From assembly GCF_002980595.1 (NCBI RefSeq), contig NZ_PVLQ01000008.1, positions 186,001 to 250,000 of the forward strand: a stretch of 64,000 nt of DNA, in the 5' to 3' direction. Each line of letters opens with the position of its first letter. The stretch's first letter is position 1. The stretch comes from Malikia granosa. Lineage in GTDB: Bacteria; Pseudomonadota; Gammaproteobacteria; Burkholderiales; Burkholderiaceae_C. The notes under the pieces are model-generated. The model saw only the letters and a program-made list of their open reading frames with translations, did no database searches and had not been told where the DNA came from. The position numbers and the translations under genes are program-made. Below, in pieces: positions 1 to 9,410 of this stretch.

Positions 1-1
1 C

Positions 2-448
2 GAGCTGCTCGGCGCGATCCGCTACCAGCCCAACCGGGCCGTGCTGCACACCGACGTGTCGGTGATGCCGCAGCGCCGGCGTGCCTGGGCGGCCTGGAAC
101 TACGAGCGCGCCGCCGACGACGGCCGCGAGTCGGCCCGGGTCTGCCTGCATTACTGGCTCAACCTGCTGCAGCCGCTGCCGTTCGCGCAGGATGTCATCG
201 TGTCGCTCAATCCGGTGCGCGAGATCGATCCGGCCCGCATCATCGGCGAGTACGAGTACGCGCATCCGGTGTTCGACCTGGCAGCGATCCGGGCCCAGCA
301 GCGCCTGGGCGAGCTGCAGGGTCAGCAGCACAGCTGGTTCTGCGGTGCCTGGACCGGCTACGGCTTCCACGAGGACGGACTCAAGTCCGGGCTGGCGGTG
401 GCGGCCGGCCTCCAGCAGCAGCTGCAGGACTGGCGGGAGGCCGCATGA
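2..448 (+). CDS. FAD-dependent amine-oxidase-like protein, 3' part only
   Basis: The reading frame is open from the window edge, so only about the last 148 residues are present and the FAD-binding Rossmann N-terminus lies outside. The visible part contains the stretch YQPNRAVLHTDVSVMPQRR followed by AWAAWNYE and a late WFCGAWTGYGFHEDGL segment, which is the typical C-terminus of the NAD/FAD-binding oxidoreductases of COG2907. Members of this family are recurrent partners of DUF1365 and cyclopropane-fatty-acid synthase genes, as here, and in Rhodobacter-type bacteria they sit in the singlet-oxygen regulon. The substrate is not established. Its stop codon overlaps the next start (ATGA). Confidence 0.85.
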   Translation, partial: ELLGAIRYQPNRAVLHTDVSVMPQRRRAWAAWNYERAADDGRESARVCLHYWLNLLQPLPFAQDVIVSLNPVREIDPARIIGEYEYAHPVFDLAAIRAQQRLGELQGQQHSWFCGAWTGYGFHEDGLKSGLAVAAGLQQQLQDWREAA

Positions 449-1293
449 GCCTGTCGGCCGCACCAGCCGCTTCGGCCTCCTCGACCCCCTCAGCAGCGGT
501 CGAGCCAGCGGGCTGGCCTGGCGCCGGGCCGCTGATCGGCTTCGGCCAGGTGCACCACAGCCGGCTGCGGCCGAGCCGCAACGACTTCAGCTATCCGACC
601 TGCTTCCTGCTGTTGCCGATGCGCCGCCTGGCGGCTGACCCGGCGGCGGCTGGCGCGCTGGCGCTGAACCGCCCGGGGCTGCTCAGCTTCTTCGATGCCG
701 ATCATGGCGACGGCCGCGGTCCGGAGCAGGGCGGCGCGCTGGCCTGGCTCGACGAGCTGTTGCGCGCCGAGGGCATCAGCGACGCCGATGGCGAGGTCTG
801 GCTCCATGCCTATCCGCGCATGCTCGGCCATACCTTCAAGCCGGTCAGCTTCTGGTATTGCGAGCGCGCCGACGGCAGCCTGCGCGCGATCGTGGCCGAG
901 GTCAACAACACCTTCGGCGAACGCCACTGCTACCTGCTCGAGCAGCCGCGCTACGGTATCGAATTGCAGGCCGAAAAGGTCTTCCATGTCTCGCCCTTCT
1001 GCGAGCTGGCCGGGCGCTACCGCTTCCGCTTCCTGCGCCACGGGCAGGGCGGCGAGCTGCAGACCCTGGTGCGGGTCGACCATGACGACGAGGCCGGCCC
1101 GCTGCTGCGCACCAGCGTCGGCGGCCGGCTCGAGCCCGTCACGCGCGCCAGCCTGCGGCGTGCGCTGCTGGGCTATCCCGCCATGACGCTGATGATCGTG
1201 TGGCGCATCCACTGGCAGGCGCTCAAGCTCTGGGTCAAGCGGGTGCGCTTCCATGCCAAGCCCGCTCCGCCTGACCGATTCCTGACCCGCTGA
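445..1293 (+). CDS. DUF1365 family protein
   Basis: This 282-aa protein begins at the ATG that overlaps the stop of the upstream oxidoreductase. After a short low-complexity Ala/Pro lead it shows the DUF1365 hallmarks: GQVHHSRLRPSRNDFSYPTC near residue 35, HAYPRMLGHTFKPVSFWYC near residue 120 and VAEVNNTFGERHCYLL near residue 150. The biochemical role is unknown; the family (COG3496) is almost always found beside a COG2907 oxidoreductase and a cyclopropane synthase, which suggests work on membrane fatty acids, for example under photo-oxidative stress. That role is inferred from context. Confidence 0.9.
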   Translation: MSLSAAPAASASSTPSAAVEPAGWPGAGPLIGFGQVHHSRLRPSRNDFSYPTCFLLLPMRRLAADPAAAGALALNRPGLLSFFDADHGDGRGPEQGGALAWLDELLRAEGISDADGEVWLHAYPRMLGHTFKPVSFWYCERADGSLRAIVAEVNNTFGERHCYLLEQPRYGIELQAEKVFHVSPFCELAGRYRFRFLRHGQGGELQTLVRVDHDDEAGPLLRTSVGGRLEPVTRASLRRALLGYPAMTLMIVWRIHWQALKLWVKRVRFHAKPAPPDRFLTR

Positions 1294-1312
1294 CCTTCGG
1301 GAGACTCCATCC

Positions 1313-2551
1313 ATGAACAGCTCCACCTTTCCACGCGGCGTTTCCGGCCTGCAGCCCTTGCCGGCCGACCTGCCCGCTTCCGCCCGTACCCTGTTCGGCC
1401 TGCTGCAGCGCCTGTCCCACGGCTCGCTGACCCTGCAGCTGCCCGACGGCCAGTTGCAGCATTTCGGCCAGGCCGAGTCGGGCTCGCCCTGCGCGGTGAT
1501 CCATCTGCACAACTGGAAGCCCTGCGCGGCCGCGCTCAAGTCGGGCGACATCGGCTTTGCCGAGAGCTATGTCGCCGGCGACTGGAGCACGCCGCATCTG
1601 GCCGAGCTGCTCGGCCTGCTGGCCGCCAACCGGCAGGCGCTCGATGCCGCGATCTTCGGCCACTGGGCCGGCCGGTTGCTGTACCGGATCAAGCATCTGC
1701 TCAACCGCAACACGCGCGCCAACAGCCGCAAGAACATCCACGCCCATTACGACCTCGGCAATGCCTTCTACCGGCTCTGGCTCGATCCGAGCATGAACTA
1801 TTCCTCGGCCTGGTTCGAGGGGCGCATGGATGGCGACCTGAACCAGGCCCAGCATGCCAAGGTGGCGCGCGCGCTGCGCATGGTCGAGCTGCAGCCGGGC
1901 CAGCGCCTGCTCGAGATCGGCTGCGGCTGGGGCGCGCTGGCGGAAAAGGCCACGCTCGAGTTCGGCGCCTCGGTGACCGGCGTGACCCTGTCGACCGAGC
2001 AGCTCGGCTTCGCGCGCCAGCGCCTGGCCGACCAGGGCCAGTCGGAGCGGGCCGATCTGCGGCTGCAGGACTACCGCGACATCGACGACGGGCCCTATGA
2101 CGCGATCTGCTCGATCGAGATGATCGAGGCGGTCGGGCAGGAATACTGGCCGACCTATTTCCAGACCGTGCAGCGGCTGCTCAAATCCGGTGGCAAGGCC
2201 TGCATCCAGAGCATCGTGATCGACGACCGGCTGTTCGCGCGCTACCTGCGCTCGACCGACTTCATCCAGCAGTACATCTTCCCCGGCGGCTGCCTGCCCT
2301 GTCCGGCCGAGTTCAGGCGCCAGGCCGAGTCCGCCGGGCTGCGCGTGGTCGACGAGTTCGCCTTCGGCCTCGACTATGCCGAGACCTGCCGGCGCTGGCG
2401 CGAGTCCTTCCTGGCCCGGCGCGAGGAGGTGCTGCAGATCGGCTTCGACGAGCGCTTCATCCGGGTCTGGGAGTTCTACCTGGCCTATTGCGAGGCGGGT
2501 TTCCGCGCCGGCGACATCGACGTGCGTCAGTACACGCTGCAAAAGCCATGA
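1313..2551 (+). CDS. cfa: cyclopropane-fatty-acyl-phospholipid synthase
   Basis: A 412-aa SAM-dependent methyltransferase that adds a methylene bridge to double bonds of membrane phospholipid acyl chains at the cytoplasmic face of the membrane. The SAM-binding motif LLEIGCGWGAL lies near residue 198, preceded by the family signature HYDLGNAFYRLWLDPSMNYS near residue 145; IQQYIFPGGCLPC near residue 320 is the conserved CFA-synthase segment. Length fits the family. It follows DUF1365 by 19 bp and its stop overlaps the next gene (ATGA). In RpoE-ChrR-type systems, cfa genes are induced by singlet oxygen; the neighbours here support that reading. Confidence 0.93.
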   Translation: MNSSTFPRGVSGLQPLPADLPASARTLFGLLQRLSHGSLTLQLPDGQLQHFGQAESGSPCAVIHLHNWKPCAAALKSGDIGFAESYVAGDWSTPHLAELLGLLAANRQALDAAIFGHWAGRLLYRIKHLLNRNTRANSRKNIHAHYDLGNAFYRLWLDPSMNYSSAWFEGRMDGDLNQAQHAKVARALRMVELQPGQRLLEIGCGWGALAEKATLEFGASVTGVTLSTEQLGFARQRLADQGQSERADLRLQDYRDIDDGPYDAICSIEMIEAVGQEYWPTYFQTVQRLLKSGGKACIQSIVIDDRLFARYLRSTDFIQQYIFPGGCLPCPAEFRRQAESAGLRVVDEFAFGLDYAETCRRWRESFLARREEVLQIGFDERFIRVWEFYLAYCEAGFRAGDIDVRQYTLQKP

Positions 2552-3159
2552 GCAAGACCCGGCGCCGCATCGTCTTGGCCCTGCTGGCTGCAGGGCCGGT
2601 CATTGCCTGGCCGGTCGCTGCCCTAGCAAACGGATTGGCCAGCGCAGCGACCGATCCCGTGTCGGCGAGTGCCGCTGCGGTGCTTGACCAGGGTCGTCTG
2701 CTGTCGCTGCCGGGGGCCCGGCTGGCGGGCCAGGGCCTGCTGCGCTTCTGGGGCCTGGAGGTCTACCAGGCCCGCCTTTGGGTCGGCCCCGGCTTCAGGC
2801 CCGAGTCCTTCGCCAGCCAGCCCTTCGCGCTCGAGCTCGAGTACCGGCGCGCCTTCAAGGCCAGCGCGATCGCCGAGCGCTCGATCCAGGAGATGCGCCG
2901 CCTGGGTTCCTTCAGCGATACCCAGGCCCGGCGCTGGCAGCGCGCCTTGCAGGCTGCGCTGCCCGATGTCAGGCCGGGCGACCGCATCGTCGGCCTGAAC
3001 CGGCCGGGCCAGGGCGTGCGCTTCGAGCAGGACGGGCACCTGCTCGGCGAGCTGGCCGACCCCGAGTTCGCGCGCCTGTTCTTTGCCATCTGGCTGGCAC
3101 CGGCCAGTCCGGAGCCAGCGCTGCGCGAGGCGCTGCTGGCCGGCCTGGCGGCAGACTGA
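2548..3159 (+). CDS. chalcone isomerase-like (CHASRI-type) secreted protein
   Basis: Start chosen at the ATG overlapping the cfa stop, giving 203 aa; an upstream in-frame start would run back into cfa. Residues 1-25 are a cleavable-signal-like segment (basic SKTRRR, then a hydrophobic core ending in ALA). The rest carries RLAGQGLLRFWGLEVYQARLWVG and a later SFSDTQARRWQRAL, which resembles bacterial chalcone-isomerase-fold proteins. It is probably periplasmic. The fold family binds fatty acids in some members, so a lipid-related role beside cfa is plausible but unproven. Confidence 0.75.
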   Translation: MSKTRRRIVLALLAAGPVIAWPVAALANGLASAATDPVSASAAAVLDQGRLLSLPGARLAGQGLLRFWGLEVYQARLWVGPGFRPESFASQPFALELEYRRAFKASAIAERSIQEMRRLGSFSDTQARRWQRALQAALPDVRPGDRIVGLNRPGQGVRFEQDGHLLGELADPEFARLFFAIWLAPASPEPALREALLAGLAAD

Positions 3160-3172
3160 GGCGGGACTGGCC

Positions 3173-4525
3173 ATGCCTGCGATGCCCGGCTCCGAATCCG
3201 AGCTGCCGACTGCCACCGGTACGGTTGCCGGGCCGGCGCCGCGCCGCCTGGGCCTGAGCGCGCGCCAGGGACTGGCCTATGGCCTGCTCGGGTTGCCGCT
3301 GGCCTTCGTCTCGCTGCCGCTGTACGTGCTGCTGCCGCACCACTATGCGCGCGAGTTCGGCCTGCCGCTGGCCACCCTGGGCGCCTTGCTGCTGGCCGCC
3401 AGGCTGGCCGATGCGCTGGTCGATCCCCTGCTCGGGCGCTGGATCGACCGCCGGTTCCGTCGTTCGGCGCGCAGCGTGCAAGGGCAGGGGTTGCTGGCCG
3501 CGTTGCTGCTGGCGCTGGGCCTGACCGGCTTGTTCCTGCCCCCGGTGCGCGGCGCCGATGCCTTGCTGCTCTGGGCCGGTGCCAGCTTGATCCTGAGCTA
3601 TGCCGGCTACAGCCTGCTGGCGATCGCGCACCAGGCCTGGGGCGCGCGGCTCGGCGGCGACGAGGTCGAGCGCGGTCGCATCGTGGCCTGGCGCGAGGGG
3701 GCTGGCCTGCTCGGGGTGCTGCTGGCCTCCGTCCTGCCGGCCTGGCAGGGCATAGCGGCCATGCTGGCTGTCCTTGCCATCAGCCTGGCGCTGGGCTGGC
3801 TGGCCTGGTGGCGCTCGCCTCAGCCGCCGCAGCTGCCGGCGGCCATCGCGGTGGAGCAGGGCCAGGTCTCGTGCTGGCAGCCCTGGCGTCAGCCGGCGTT
3901 TCGTGGCCTGCTCGGGGTGTTCGTGCTCAACGGCATCGCCAGCGCGATTCCGGCCACGCTGGTGCTGTTCTTCGTCGAGGACCGGCTGCAGGCGCCGGTG
4001 GCGCAACAGCCGCTGTTCCTGCTGAGCTATTTCCTGGCAGCGGCAATCGGTCTGCCGCTGTGGCTGCGCCTGGTGCGGGCCTGGGGGCTGGCGCGCAGCT
4101 GGCTGCTCGGCATGGGGCTGTCGGTAGCCGTGTTCGGCTGGGCCGCGGCGCTGGGGACGGGCGACCTGATCCCGTTCGGCCTGGTCTGTCTGCTGGCCGG
4201 ACTGGCCTTGGGGGCGGATCTTGCGCTGCCCGGCGCCTTGCTGGCCGGCCTGCTGGCCGATACGGGCGAACGCGACCAGCACGCTGCGACCTATTTCGGC
4301 TGGTGGAATTTCGCCACCAAGCTCAACCTCGCACTGGCGGCCGGTCTGGCGCTGCCCTTGCTGGCCTGGTGGGGCTACGAGCCGGGCAGCCGCAGTCCGC
4401 AGGGCCTGCAGGCGCTGGGCTGGGCCTATGCCGTGCTGCCCTGCGTCCTCAAGCTGCTGGCGGCAGCCGCGCTCTGGCGCTGGAGCCGCCTGCATCACAT
4501 TCACCACCGCTGGAGCTCCCGATGA
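3173..4525 (+). CDS. MFS transporter of the sugar:cation symporter (GPH/MFS_2) type
   Basis: About 450 aa with roughly 12 hydrophobic segments. The motif ALVDPLLGRWIDRRF near residue 80 is the A-type loop motif between TM2 and TM3 of the glycoside-pentoside-hexuronide group, and GWWNFATKLNLALAAGLALPLL near residue 375 is the matching C-terminal signature. Start taken at the ATG 13 bp after the preceding stop rather than at an upstream in-frame codon inside the neighbour. COG2211 members are common in cfa/DUF1365/phr clusters; the substrate is unknown. The stop overlaps the next start. Confidence 0.85.
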   Translation: MPAMPGSESELPTATGTVAGPAPRRLGLSARQGLAYGLLGLPLAFVSLPLYVLLPHHYAREFGLPLATLGALLLAARLADALVDPLLGRWIDRRFRRSARSVQGQGLLAALLLALGLTGLFLPPVRGADALLLWAGASLILSYAGYSLLAIAHQAWGARLGGDEVERGRIVAWREGAGLLGVLLASVLPAWQGIAAMLAVLAISLALGWLAWWRSPQPPQLPAAIAVEQGQVSCWQPWRQPAFRGLLGVFVLNGIASAIPATLVLFFVEDRLQAPVAQQPLFLLSYFLAAAIGLPLWLRLVRAWGLARSWLLGMGLSVAVFGWAAALGTGDLIPFGLVCLLAGLALGADLALPGALLAGLLADTGERDQHAATYFGWWNFATKLNLALAAGLALPLLAWWGYEPGSRSPQGLQALGWAYAVLPCVLKLLAAAALWRWSRLHHIHHRWSSR

Positions 4526-5109
4526 AACCGAAACTGCTGCTCTTGTCACTGGCCGCCAGCCTGGCTCTCCTGACCGGCTGTGCCGGCCCCCAGGTCGGCG
4601 ACTACGCCGCCGAGCAACCCGCGCTCGACCTGCGGCGCTATTTCGACGGGCCGATCGAGGCCCATGGCATGTTCCAGGACCGGGGCGGCGCGGTCGTCAA
4701 GCGCTTCACGGTGCGCATGGAGGGGCGCTGGCAAGGCGAGCAGGGCGTGCTCGACGAGCAGTTCCTGTATTCGGACGGCACGCGCGAGCGCCGCGTCTGG
4801 CGCCTGACGCACCATGGCAATGGCCGCTACACCGGGCGCGCCGACGACGTGGTCGGCGAGGCCAGCGGCCAGGTCGCGGGCAATGCCTTCCGCTGGGCCT
4901 ACACGCTCAAGCTGCCGGTCGATGGCAAGATCTACGAGGTCCAGTTCGACGACTGGATGTACCTGGTCGACGAGCGCGTCATGCTGAACCGCGCCACCAT
5001 GAGCAAGTTCGGCCTGCGCCTGGGCGAGGTCACGCTGAGCTTCCACAAGCCGGCGCCGCTGGCTGCTGCCCAGGCTGGACCAGCCGCTTCGGCTGGAGCC
5101 GCGCGATGA
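4522..5109 (+). CDS. DUF3833 family lipoprotein
   Basis: A 195-aa protein with a lipoprotein signal peptide: basic start, hydrophobic core and lipobox LLTGC with the acylated cysteine at residue 20. The mature part includes RYFDGPIEAHGMFQDRGGAVVKRF and LDEQFLYSDGTRERRVWRL, characteristic of DUF3833. It is expected at the periplasmic face of the inner or outer membrane. Function unknown; it is a standard member of this photo-oxidative cluster and overlaps both neighbours by 4 bp, implying translational coupling. Confidence 0.88.
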   Translation: MKPKLLLLSLAASLALLTGCAGPQVGDYAAEQPALDLRRYFDGPIEAHGMFQDRGGAVVKRFTVRMEGRWQGEQGVLDEQFLYSDGTRERRVWRLTHHGNGRYTGRADDVVGEASGQVAGNAFRWAYTLKLPVDGKIYEVQFDDWMYLVDERVMLNRATMSKFGLRLGEVTLSFHKPAPLAAAQAGPAASAGAAR

Positions 5110-5876
5110 GCCTGAATCCCCGCATTCGTGACTGGAGCGGCCGGCGCGTCTGGCTGCTCGGCGCCTCCAGCGGCATCGGCCTGGCCACGGCCCGCCTGCT
5201 GCATGGGCGCGGCGCGCGCGTGATCGTGTCGGCGCGCCAGGCCGCTGCGCTCGACGACTTCGTCGAAGCCCACCCGGGCAGCCAGGCGCTGGCGCTCGAC
5301 ATCACCGATCGCGAGGCGGTCCGGGTGGCGGCTGATCGCCTGGTCGCAGAAGGTCCGCTCGACCTGGTCTGCTATCTCGCCGGTCACTACCGGCCGATGC
5401 GCGCGATGGACCTCGACCTCGAGGACGCGCTGCGTCACCAGCAGGTCAACCTGACCGGAGTCTGGCATCTGCTGGCGGCCCTGTTGCCGGCGTTGCTGGC
5501 GCAGGGCCATGGCCATCTCAGCCTGGTCAGCAGCGTGGCGGGTTTTCGCGGCCTGCCGCGCAGCCTGGCCTATGGCCCGACCAAGGCGGCGCTGATCAAC
5601 CTGGCCGAATCGCTCTACCTCGACCTGCGACCGCGCGGACTGGGGGTCAGCGTGATCACGCCCGGTTTCGTCGCGACGCCGCTGACCGCCGGCAACGATT
5701 TCCCGATGCCGGCGCTGCTGACGCCCGAGCAGGCCGCCGCCGAGATCGTGCGCGGCTGGGAGCGCGGCAGCTTCATGATCCATTTCCCCAAGCGCTTCAG
5801 CCGCTTCCTGCTGCTGTTGCGGCTGCTGCCCCATTCCGCCTATTTCGCGCTGGTGCGCCGCTTCACCGGGCTCTGA
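5106..5876 (+). CDS. short-chain dehydrogenase/reductase
   Basis: A 256-aa classical SDR. The cofactor motif GASSGIG is at residues 19-25, and the catalytic pair lies in SLAYGPTKAAL with Tyr156 and Lys160; the catalytic serine is in SLVSSVAGF shortly before. Start fixed by the ATGA overlap with the lipoprotein gene; the longer open frame upstream is only an open shadow through that gene. Substrate unknown. SDRs of this type recur with the NTF2-like, DUF3833 and photolyase genes that flank it. Confidence 0.88.
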   Translation: MSLNPRIRDWSGRRVWLLGASSGIGLATARLLHGRGARVIVSARQAAALDDFVEAHPGSQALALDITDREAVRVAADRLVAEGPLDLVCYLAGHYRPMRAMDLDLEDALRHQQVNLTGVWHLLAALLPALLAQGHGHLSLVSSVAGFRGLPRSLAYGPTKAALINLAESLYLDLRPRGLGVSVITPGFVATPLTAGNDFPMPALLTPEQAAAEIVRGWERGSFMIHFPKRFSRFLLLLRLLPHSAYFALVRRFTGL

Positions 5877-5879
5877 ACC

Positions 5880-6311
5880 ATGCCACCCGACGCCATGACC
5901 CGCTTCGTGCGCTATTTCGAGCAACTGCAGCCGGCCGACATCGCGCGGCTGGGCCATTACTACGCTGCCGACGCGCGCTTCAAGGACCCGTTCAACGACG
6001 TGCGCGGCGTGCCGGCGATCGCGCGCATCTTCCAGCACATGTTCGACTCGCTCGAACAGCCGCGCTTCGTCGTCACCCGGCAGCTGCTGCAGGGCAACGA
6101 GGCCTTCCTGAGCTGGGAATTCAGCTTCCGTTTCAGGGACTTCAGGCGCGAGCAGCTGCAGCGCATCGAGGGCGCCACCCTCCTGCAGTTCGATCACGCC
6201 GGCCTGGTGACGCTGCACCGCGACTACTGGGACGCGGCCGAGGAGCTGTACGAGAAGCTGCCGCTGGTAGGCAGCCTGATGCGCTGGCTGAAAGCGCGCG
6301 CCAACGCCTGA
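5880..6311 (+). CDS. NTF2-like (SnoaL-type) protein
   Basis: A 143-aa protein with the compact alpha+beta NTF2 layout: an N-terminal helix (MTRFVRYFEQLQPADI), then YYAADARFKDPFNDVRGVPAIARIFQHMF and a hydrophobic strand series ending HRDYWDAAEELYEKLP. Such folds form small-ligand pockets or enzymes; no catalytic residue can be assigned here. It starts 3 bp after the SDR stop and ends 2 bp before the photolyase start, so it belongs to the same transcription unit. Confidence 0.8.
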   Translation: MPPDAMTRFVRYFEQLQPADIARLGHYYAADARFKDPFNDVRGVPAIARIFQHMFDSLEQPRFVVTRQLLQGNEAFLSWEFSFRFRDFRREQLQRIEGATLLQFDHAGLVTLHRDYWDAAEELYEKLPLVGSLMRWLKARANA

Positions 6312-6313
6312 GC

Positions 6314-7867
6314 ATGAGCTACCGCGTCGTCTGGTTCAAGCGCGACCTGCGCCTGTGCGACCATGCGCCGCTGGCCGAGGCGGCCCGGCAAGGGCCGGTG
6401 CTGTGCCTCTATCTGATCGAGCCCGGACTCTGGGCCCAGCCCGATGCCGCGACCCAGCATTACCGCTTCGCGCTCGAGGGCCTGGCCGACCTGGAGGCCG
6501 AATTGCAGCGCCTGGGCGGGCGGCTGCTGGTGCGGGTCGGCGAGGCGGTCGAGGTGCTGGAGCAGCTGTACCGCACCGCGCCCTTCCTGGCGCTGCATGC
6601 GCACGAGGAGACCGGCAACGGCTGGACCTATGCGCGCGACCTGGCGGTGGGGCGCTGGTGTCGCGGCAAAGGCCTGGCCTGGCGCGAATGGCCGCAGTTC
6701 GGTGTCGTGCGTTGGCTGGCGGATCGCAATCGCTGGCAACGCGAATGGGAGGCGCTGATGGCCCAGCCGCCGGCCGATTTGCCCGAGCCGCGCTTCTTCG
6801 ATCCGCCCATGCCCAGCGATCCGCCGCCCCAGCCGGCGCAGCTGGGGCTGGACCCCTGGCAGCCGCCGCAGCGCCAGCGCGGTGGTCGGCGGCGCGCACT
6901 GGCGCTGCTCGACGACTTCCTCGACCAGCGCTGCGAGCGCTACCGCGGCCATATCTCGTCGCCGCTGTCGGCGCCCACCGCCTGCTCGCGCCTGTCGCCC
7001 TACCTGGCCCAGGGCAGCCTCAGCCTGCGCGAGGTGGTGCAGGCCACGCGCGCGCAGATCGCCTTGCTGCCCGAGTCGCAGGTGCGTAGTCGGCAGGGCC
7101 TGCAGGCCTTCCTGAGCCGGCTCTACTGGCATTGCCATTTCATCCAGAAGCTCGAGAGCGAGCCCGCGCTCGAATCGCGCAACCTGCACCGCGGCTACGA
7201 CCGCCTGCGCGAGCCGGACTGGAATCCGGCCCATTTCGCGGCTCTGGTGCAGGGTCGCACCGGCTGGCCGCTGGTCGATGCCTGCGTCGCGATGCTGCGT
7301 CAGACCGGCTGGCTCAACTTCCGCATGCGCGCTATGCTGGTCTCGGTCGCGGCTTATCCGCTCTGGCTGCACTGGCGCGAGGTCGGCCTGTGGCTGGCGC
7401 GCGAGTTCCTCGACTACGAGCCCGGCATCCACTGGAGCCAGCTGCAGATGCAGTCGGGCACCACCGGCATCAACACCACCCGGGTCTACAACCCGGTCAA
7501 GCAGGCGCGCGACCAGGACCCGCAGGGCGTCTTCGTGCGGCGCTGGCTGCCGGCCCTGCGCCGCGTGCCGGACAGCTGGATCTTCGAGCCCTGGCTTATG
7601 CCACCCGAGCTGCAGCAGCGCTGCGGCCTGCGCGTCGGCATCGACATTGCGCAGCCGGTGGTCGATCTCGAGGCCGCCACCCGCGCGGCCAAGCAAAGGC
7701 TGTACGCCCGGCGCGGCCAGCCCGAGGTGCGCGCCGCCAAGGCCGCCATCGTCGACAAGCATGGCTCGCGCAAGGGCATGCCGGGCCGGGTGGCCGAGCG
7801 CGGCAAGCGCAGCCTGCGTCCTGTCACGGCGTCAGCCGACGCATCACAACTGAGCCTGGATTTTTGA
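6314..7867 (+). CDS. cryptochrome/photolyase family protein (FAD-binding, DUF2256-associated type)
   Basis: A 517-aa flavoprotein of the photolyase/cryptochrome superfamily. The N-terminal alpha/beta antenna domain opens [19 protein letters not shown]; the FAD domain includes [31 protein letters not shown] and [22 protein letters not shown] divergent late part reads [25 protein letters not shown] where standard photolyases have a GNWQW-like motif. It is likely a light-activated repair enzyme or photoreceptor; which lesion it repairs cannot be told. It is followed by a DUF2256 mini-gene, as is usual for this subfamily, and it is the first of three related genes in a row. Confidence 0.88.
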   Translation: MSYRVVWFKRDLRLCDHAPLAEAARQGPVLCLYLIEPGLWAQPDAATQHYRFALEGLADLEAELQRLGGRLLVRVGEAVEVLEQLYRTAPFLALHAHEETGNGWTYARDLAVGRWCRGKGLAWREWPQFGVVRWLADRNRWQREWEALMAQPPADLPEPRFFDPPMPSDPPPQPAQLGLDPWQPPQRQRGGRRRALALLDDFLDQRCERYRGHISSPLSAPTACSRLSPYLAQGSLSLREVVQATRAQIALLPESQVRSRQGLQAFLSRLYWHCHFIQKLESEPALESRNLHRGYDRLREPDWNPAHFAALVQGRTGWPLVDACVAMLRQTGWLNFRMRAMLVSVAAYPLWLHWREVGLWLAREFLDYEPGIHWSQLQMQSGTTGINTTRVYNPVKQARDQDPQGVFVRRWLPALRRVPDSWIFEPWLMPPELQQRCGLRVGIDIAQPVVDLEAATRAAKQRLYARRGQPEVRAAKAAIVDKHGSRKGMPGRVAERGKRSLRPVTASADASQLSLDF

Positions 7868-7878
7868 GGCCGATCCGA

Positions 7879-8040
7879 ATGAAGATGAGAAAGAAATCCG
7901 AGCTGCCGAGCAAGACCTGCCTCTGCTGCGGCCTGCCCTTTGCCTGGCGCAAGAAATGGGAGCGCGACTGGGACCAGGTCAAGTACTGCTCCGAGCGCTG
8001 CCGCCGCAGCGCGCCCAAGGCCCAGGAGGCTACCCGATGA
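7879..8040 (+). CDS. DUF2256 zinc-finger-like mini-protein
   Basis: A 53-aa basic protein. It contains TCLCCGLPF and KYCSERCRR, so two CxxC-like pairs about 30 residues apart, flanked by [12 protein letters not shown]. This is the DUF2256 pattern, a small putative zinc-binding protein nearly always encoded beside, or fused to, cryptochrome/photolyase genes. Start at the ATG 11 bp after the upstream stop; its stop overlaps the start of the DASH gene. Its function is unknown; partnership with the photolyases is inferred from the gene order. Confidence 0.85.
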   Translation: MKMRKKSELPSKTCLCCGLPFAWRKKWERDWDQVKYCSERCRRSAPKAQEATR

Positions 8041-9410
8041 GCGCCGGCGTGATCTACTGGCTGCGCAATGACCTGCGCTTGCACGACAACCCGGCACTGT
8101 TGCTGGCGGCAAGGCGCGCGAGCGAACAGGGCGGCTGGCTGCTGCCGGTCTGTCTGCACGACCCGGTCCAGCAGCTCGAGACGCGCTGGGGCTTCGCGCG
8201 CATGGGCGCGCACCGGCGCGCCTTCCTGGACCAGGCGTTGCAGGACCTGGGGCGGCAACTGGCCGGCCTGGGCAGCGGCCTGTTGCAGCTGCACGGCAGC
8301 CCAGCCATGGTGCTGCCCGAACTGGCGCGCCGACTCGGTGCCCGCCGCCTGGTCTGCGAGGCCATCGCCGCGCCCGAGGAGCTGGCCGAGGTCCAGGCGC
8401 TGCGCGCCGCCGGCCTGCAGGTCGAGACGGTCTGGCAGTCCAGCCTGATCGATCCGGCCGACCTGCCCTTTGCGCCCGAGGCCGTGCCCGATACCTTCAC
8501 CACCTTCCGCCAGAAGCTGGAACGCGCCGGCGTGCTCGAAGCCTTGCCCAGGCCGGCGCCGGCCGCGCTGTCGCCCCTGCCGGCCGCATTTCCGGCTACA
8601 GCGGCAACGCTTGCCGGCGCGTTGCGCCCCCTGGAAGGGGAGGCGTCGGCGCTGGGCGATTGGCTGGCATCAATCGCTGCCAGGCCGGACATGCACAGCC
8701 CGGCCGTCGATCCGCGCAGCTCCTTCCCCTATGCCGAGGCCCGCTGCCATGGCGGCGAGCGCGCCGCGCTGGCCCACCTGGCCCAGTATTGCGCGCGCGG
8801 CCTGCCGCACAGCTACAAGGACACGCGCAACGGCCTGGCGGGCCTCGACTACTCGAGCAAGTTCTCGCCCTGGCTCGCGACCGGCGCCCTGTCGCCACGC
8901 CAGGCCATGGCCGCGATCCGCGCCTTCGAGGCCGAGCGCGGCGCCAACGACAGCAGCTACTGGCTCTGGTTCGAGCTGCTCTGGCGCGACCATTTCCGCT
9001 GGATGTCGCGCAAGCATGGGCGTCGGCTGTATGGTGCGCGCGGCCTGTCCGAGCGACCCTTGCCGGCGCACAACGCGCGCGGCTTCGAGCGCTGGACCGA
9101 GGGCCGCACCGGCGACGCGCTGGTCGATGCCGGCATGCGCGAGTTGTCTGCCACCGGCTATCTGTCGAACCGGCTGCGCCAGAACGTGGCCAGCTATCTG
9201 GTGCACGACCTCGGCGGCGACTGGCGCGCCGGCGCGGCCTGGTTCGAGTCCCAGCTGATCGACTACGACTGCTGCAGCAACCAGGGCAACTGGCTCTACA
9301 TCGCCGGGCGCGGCACCGACCCGCGCGGCGGGCGCCGCTTCAACACGAACAAGCAGGCGCAGGACTACGACCGCGACGGCGCCTATCGCCGGCTCTGGGG
9401 CCGGCCGTGA
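8037..9410 (+). CDS. DASH-family cryptochrome/photolyase
   Basis: A 457-aa flavoprotein. Start [17 protein letters not shown] is the DASH-type N-terminus, and the FAD domain has [11 protein letters not shown]-like [45 protein letters not shown], and the late [27 protein letters not shown] segment diagnostic of Cry-DASH. DASH proteins repair cyclobutane dimers in single-stranded DNA or loops and bind FAD plus a folate antenna. Start fixed by the ATGA overlap with the DUF2256 gene; the stop overlaps the next start as GTGA. Confidence 0.93.
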   Translation: MSAGVIYWLRNDLRLHDNPALLLAARRASEQGGWLLPVCLHDPVQQLETRWGFARMGAHRRAFLDQALQDLGRQLAGLGSGLLQLHGSPAMVLPELARRLGARRLVCEAIAAPEELAEVQALRAAGLQVETVWQSSLIDPADLPFAPEAVPDTFTTFRQKLERAGVLEALPRPAPAALSPLPAAFPATAATLAGALRPLEGEASALGDWLASIAARPDMHSPAVDPRSSFPYAEARCHGGERAALAHLAQYCARGLPHSYKDTRNGLAGLDYSSKFSPWLATGALSPRQAMAAIRAFEAERGANDSSYWLWFELLWRDHFRWMSRKHGRRLYGARGLSERPLPAHNARGFERWTEGRTGDALVDAGMRELSATGYLSNRLRQNVASYLVHDLGGDWRAGAAWFESQLIDYDCCSNQGNWLYIAGRGTDPRGGRRFNTNKQAQDYDRDGAYRRLWGRP

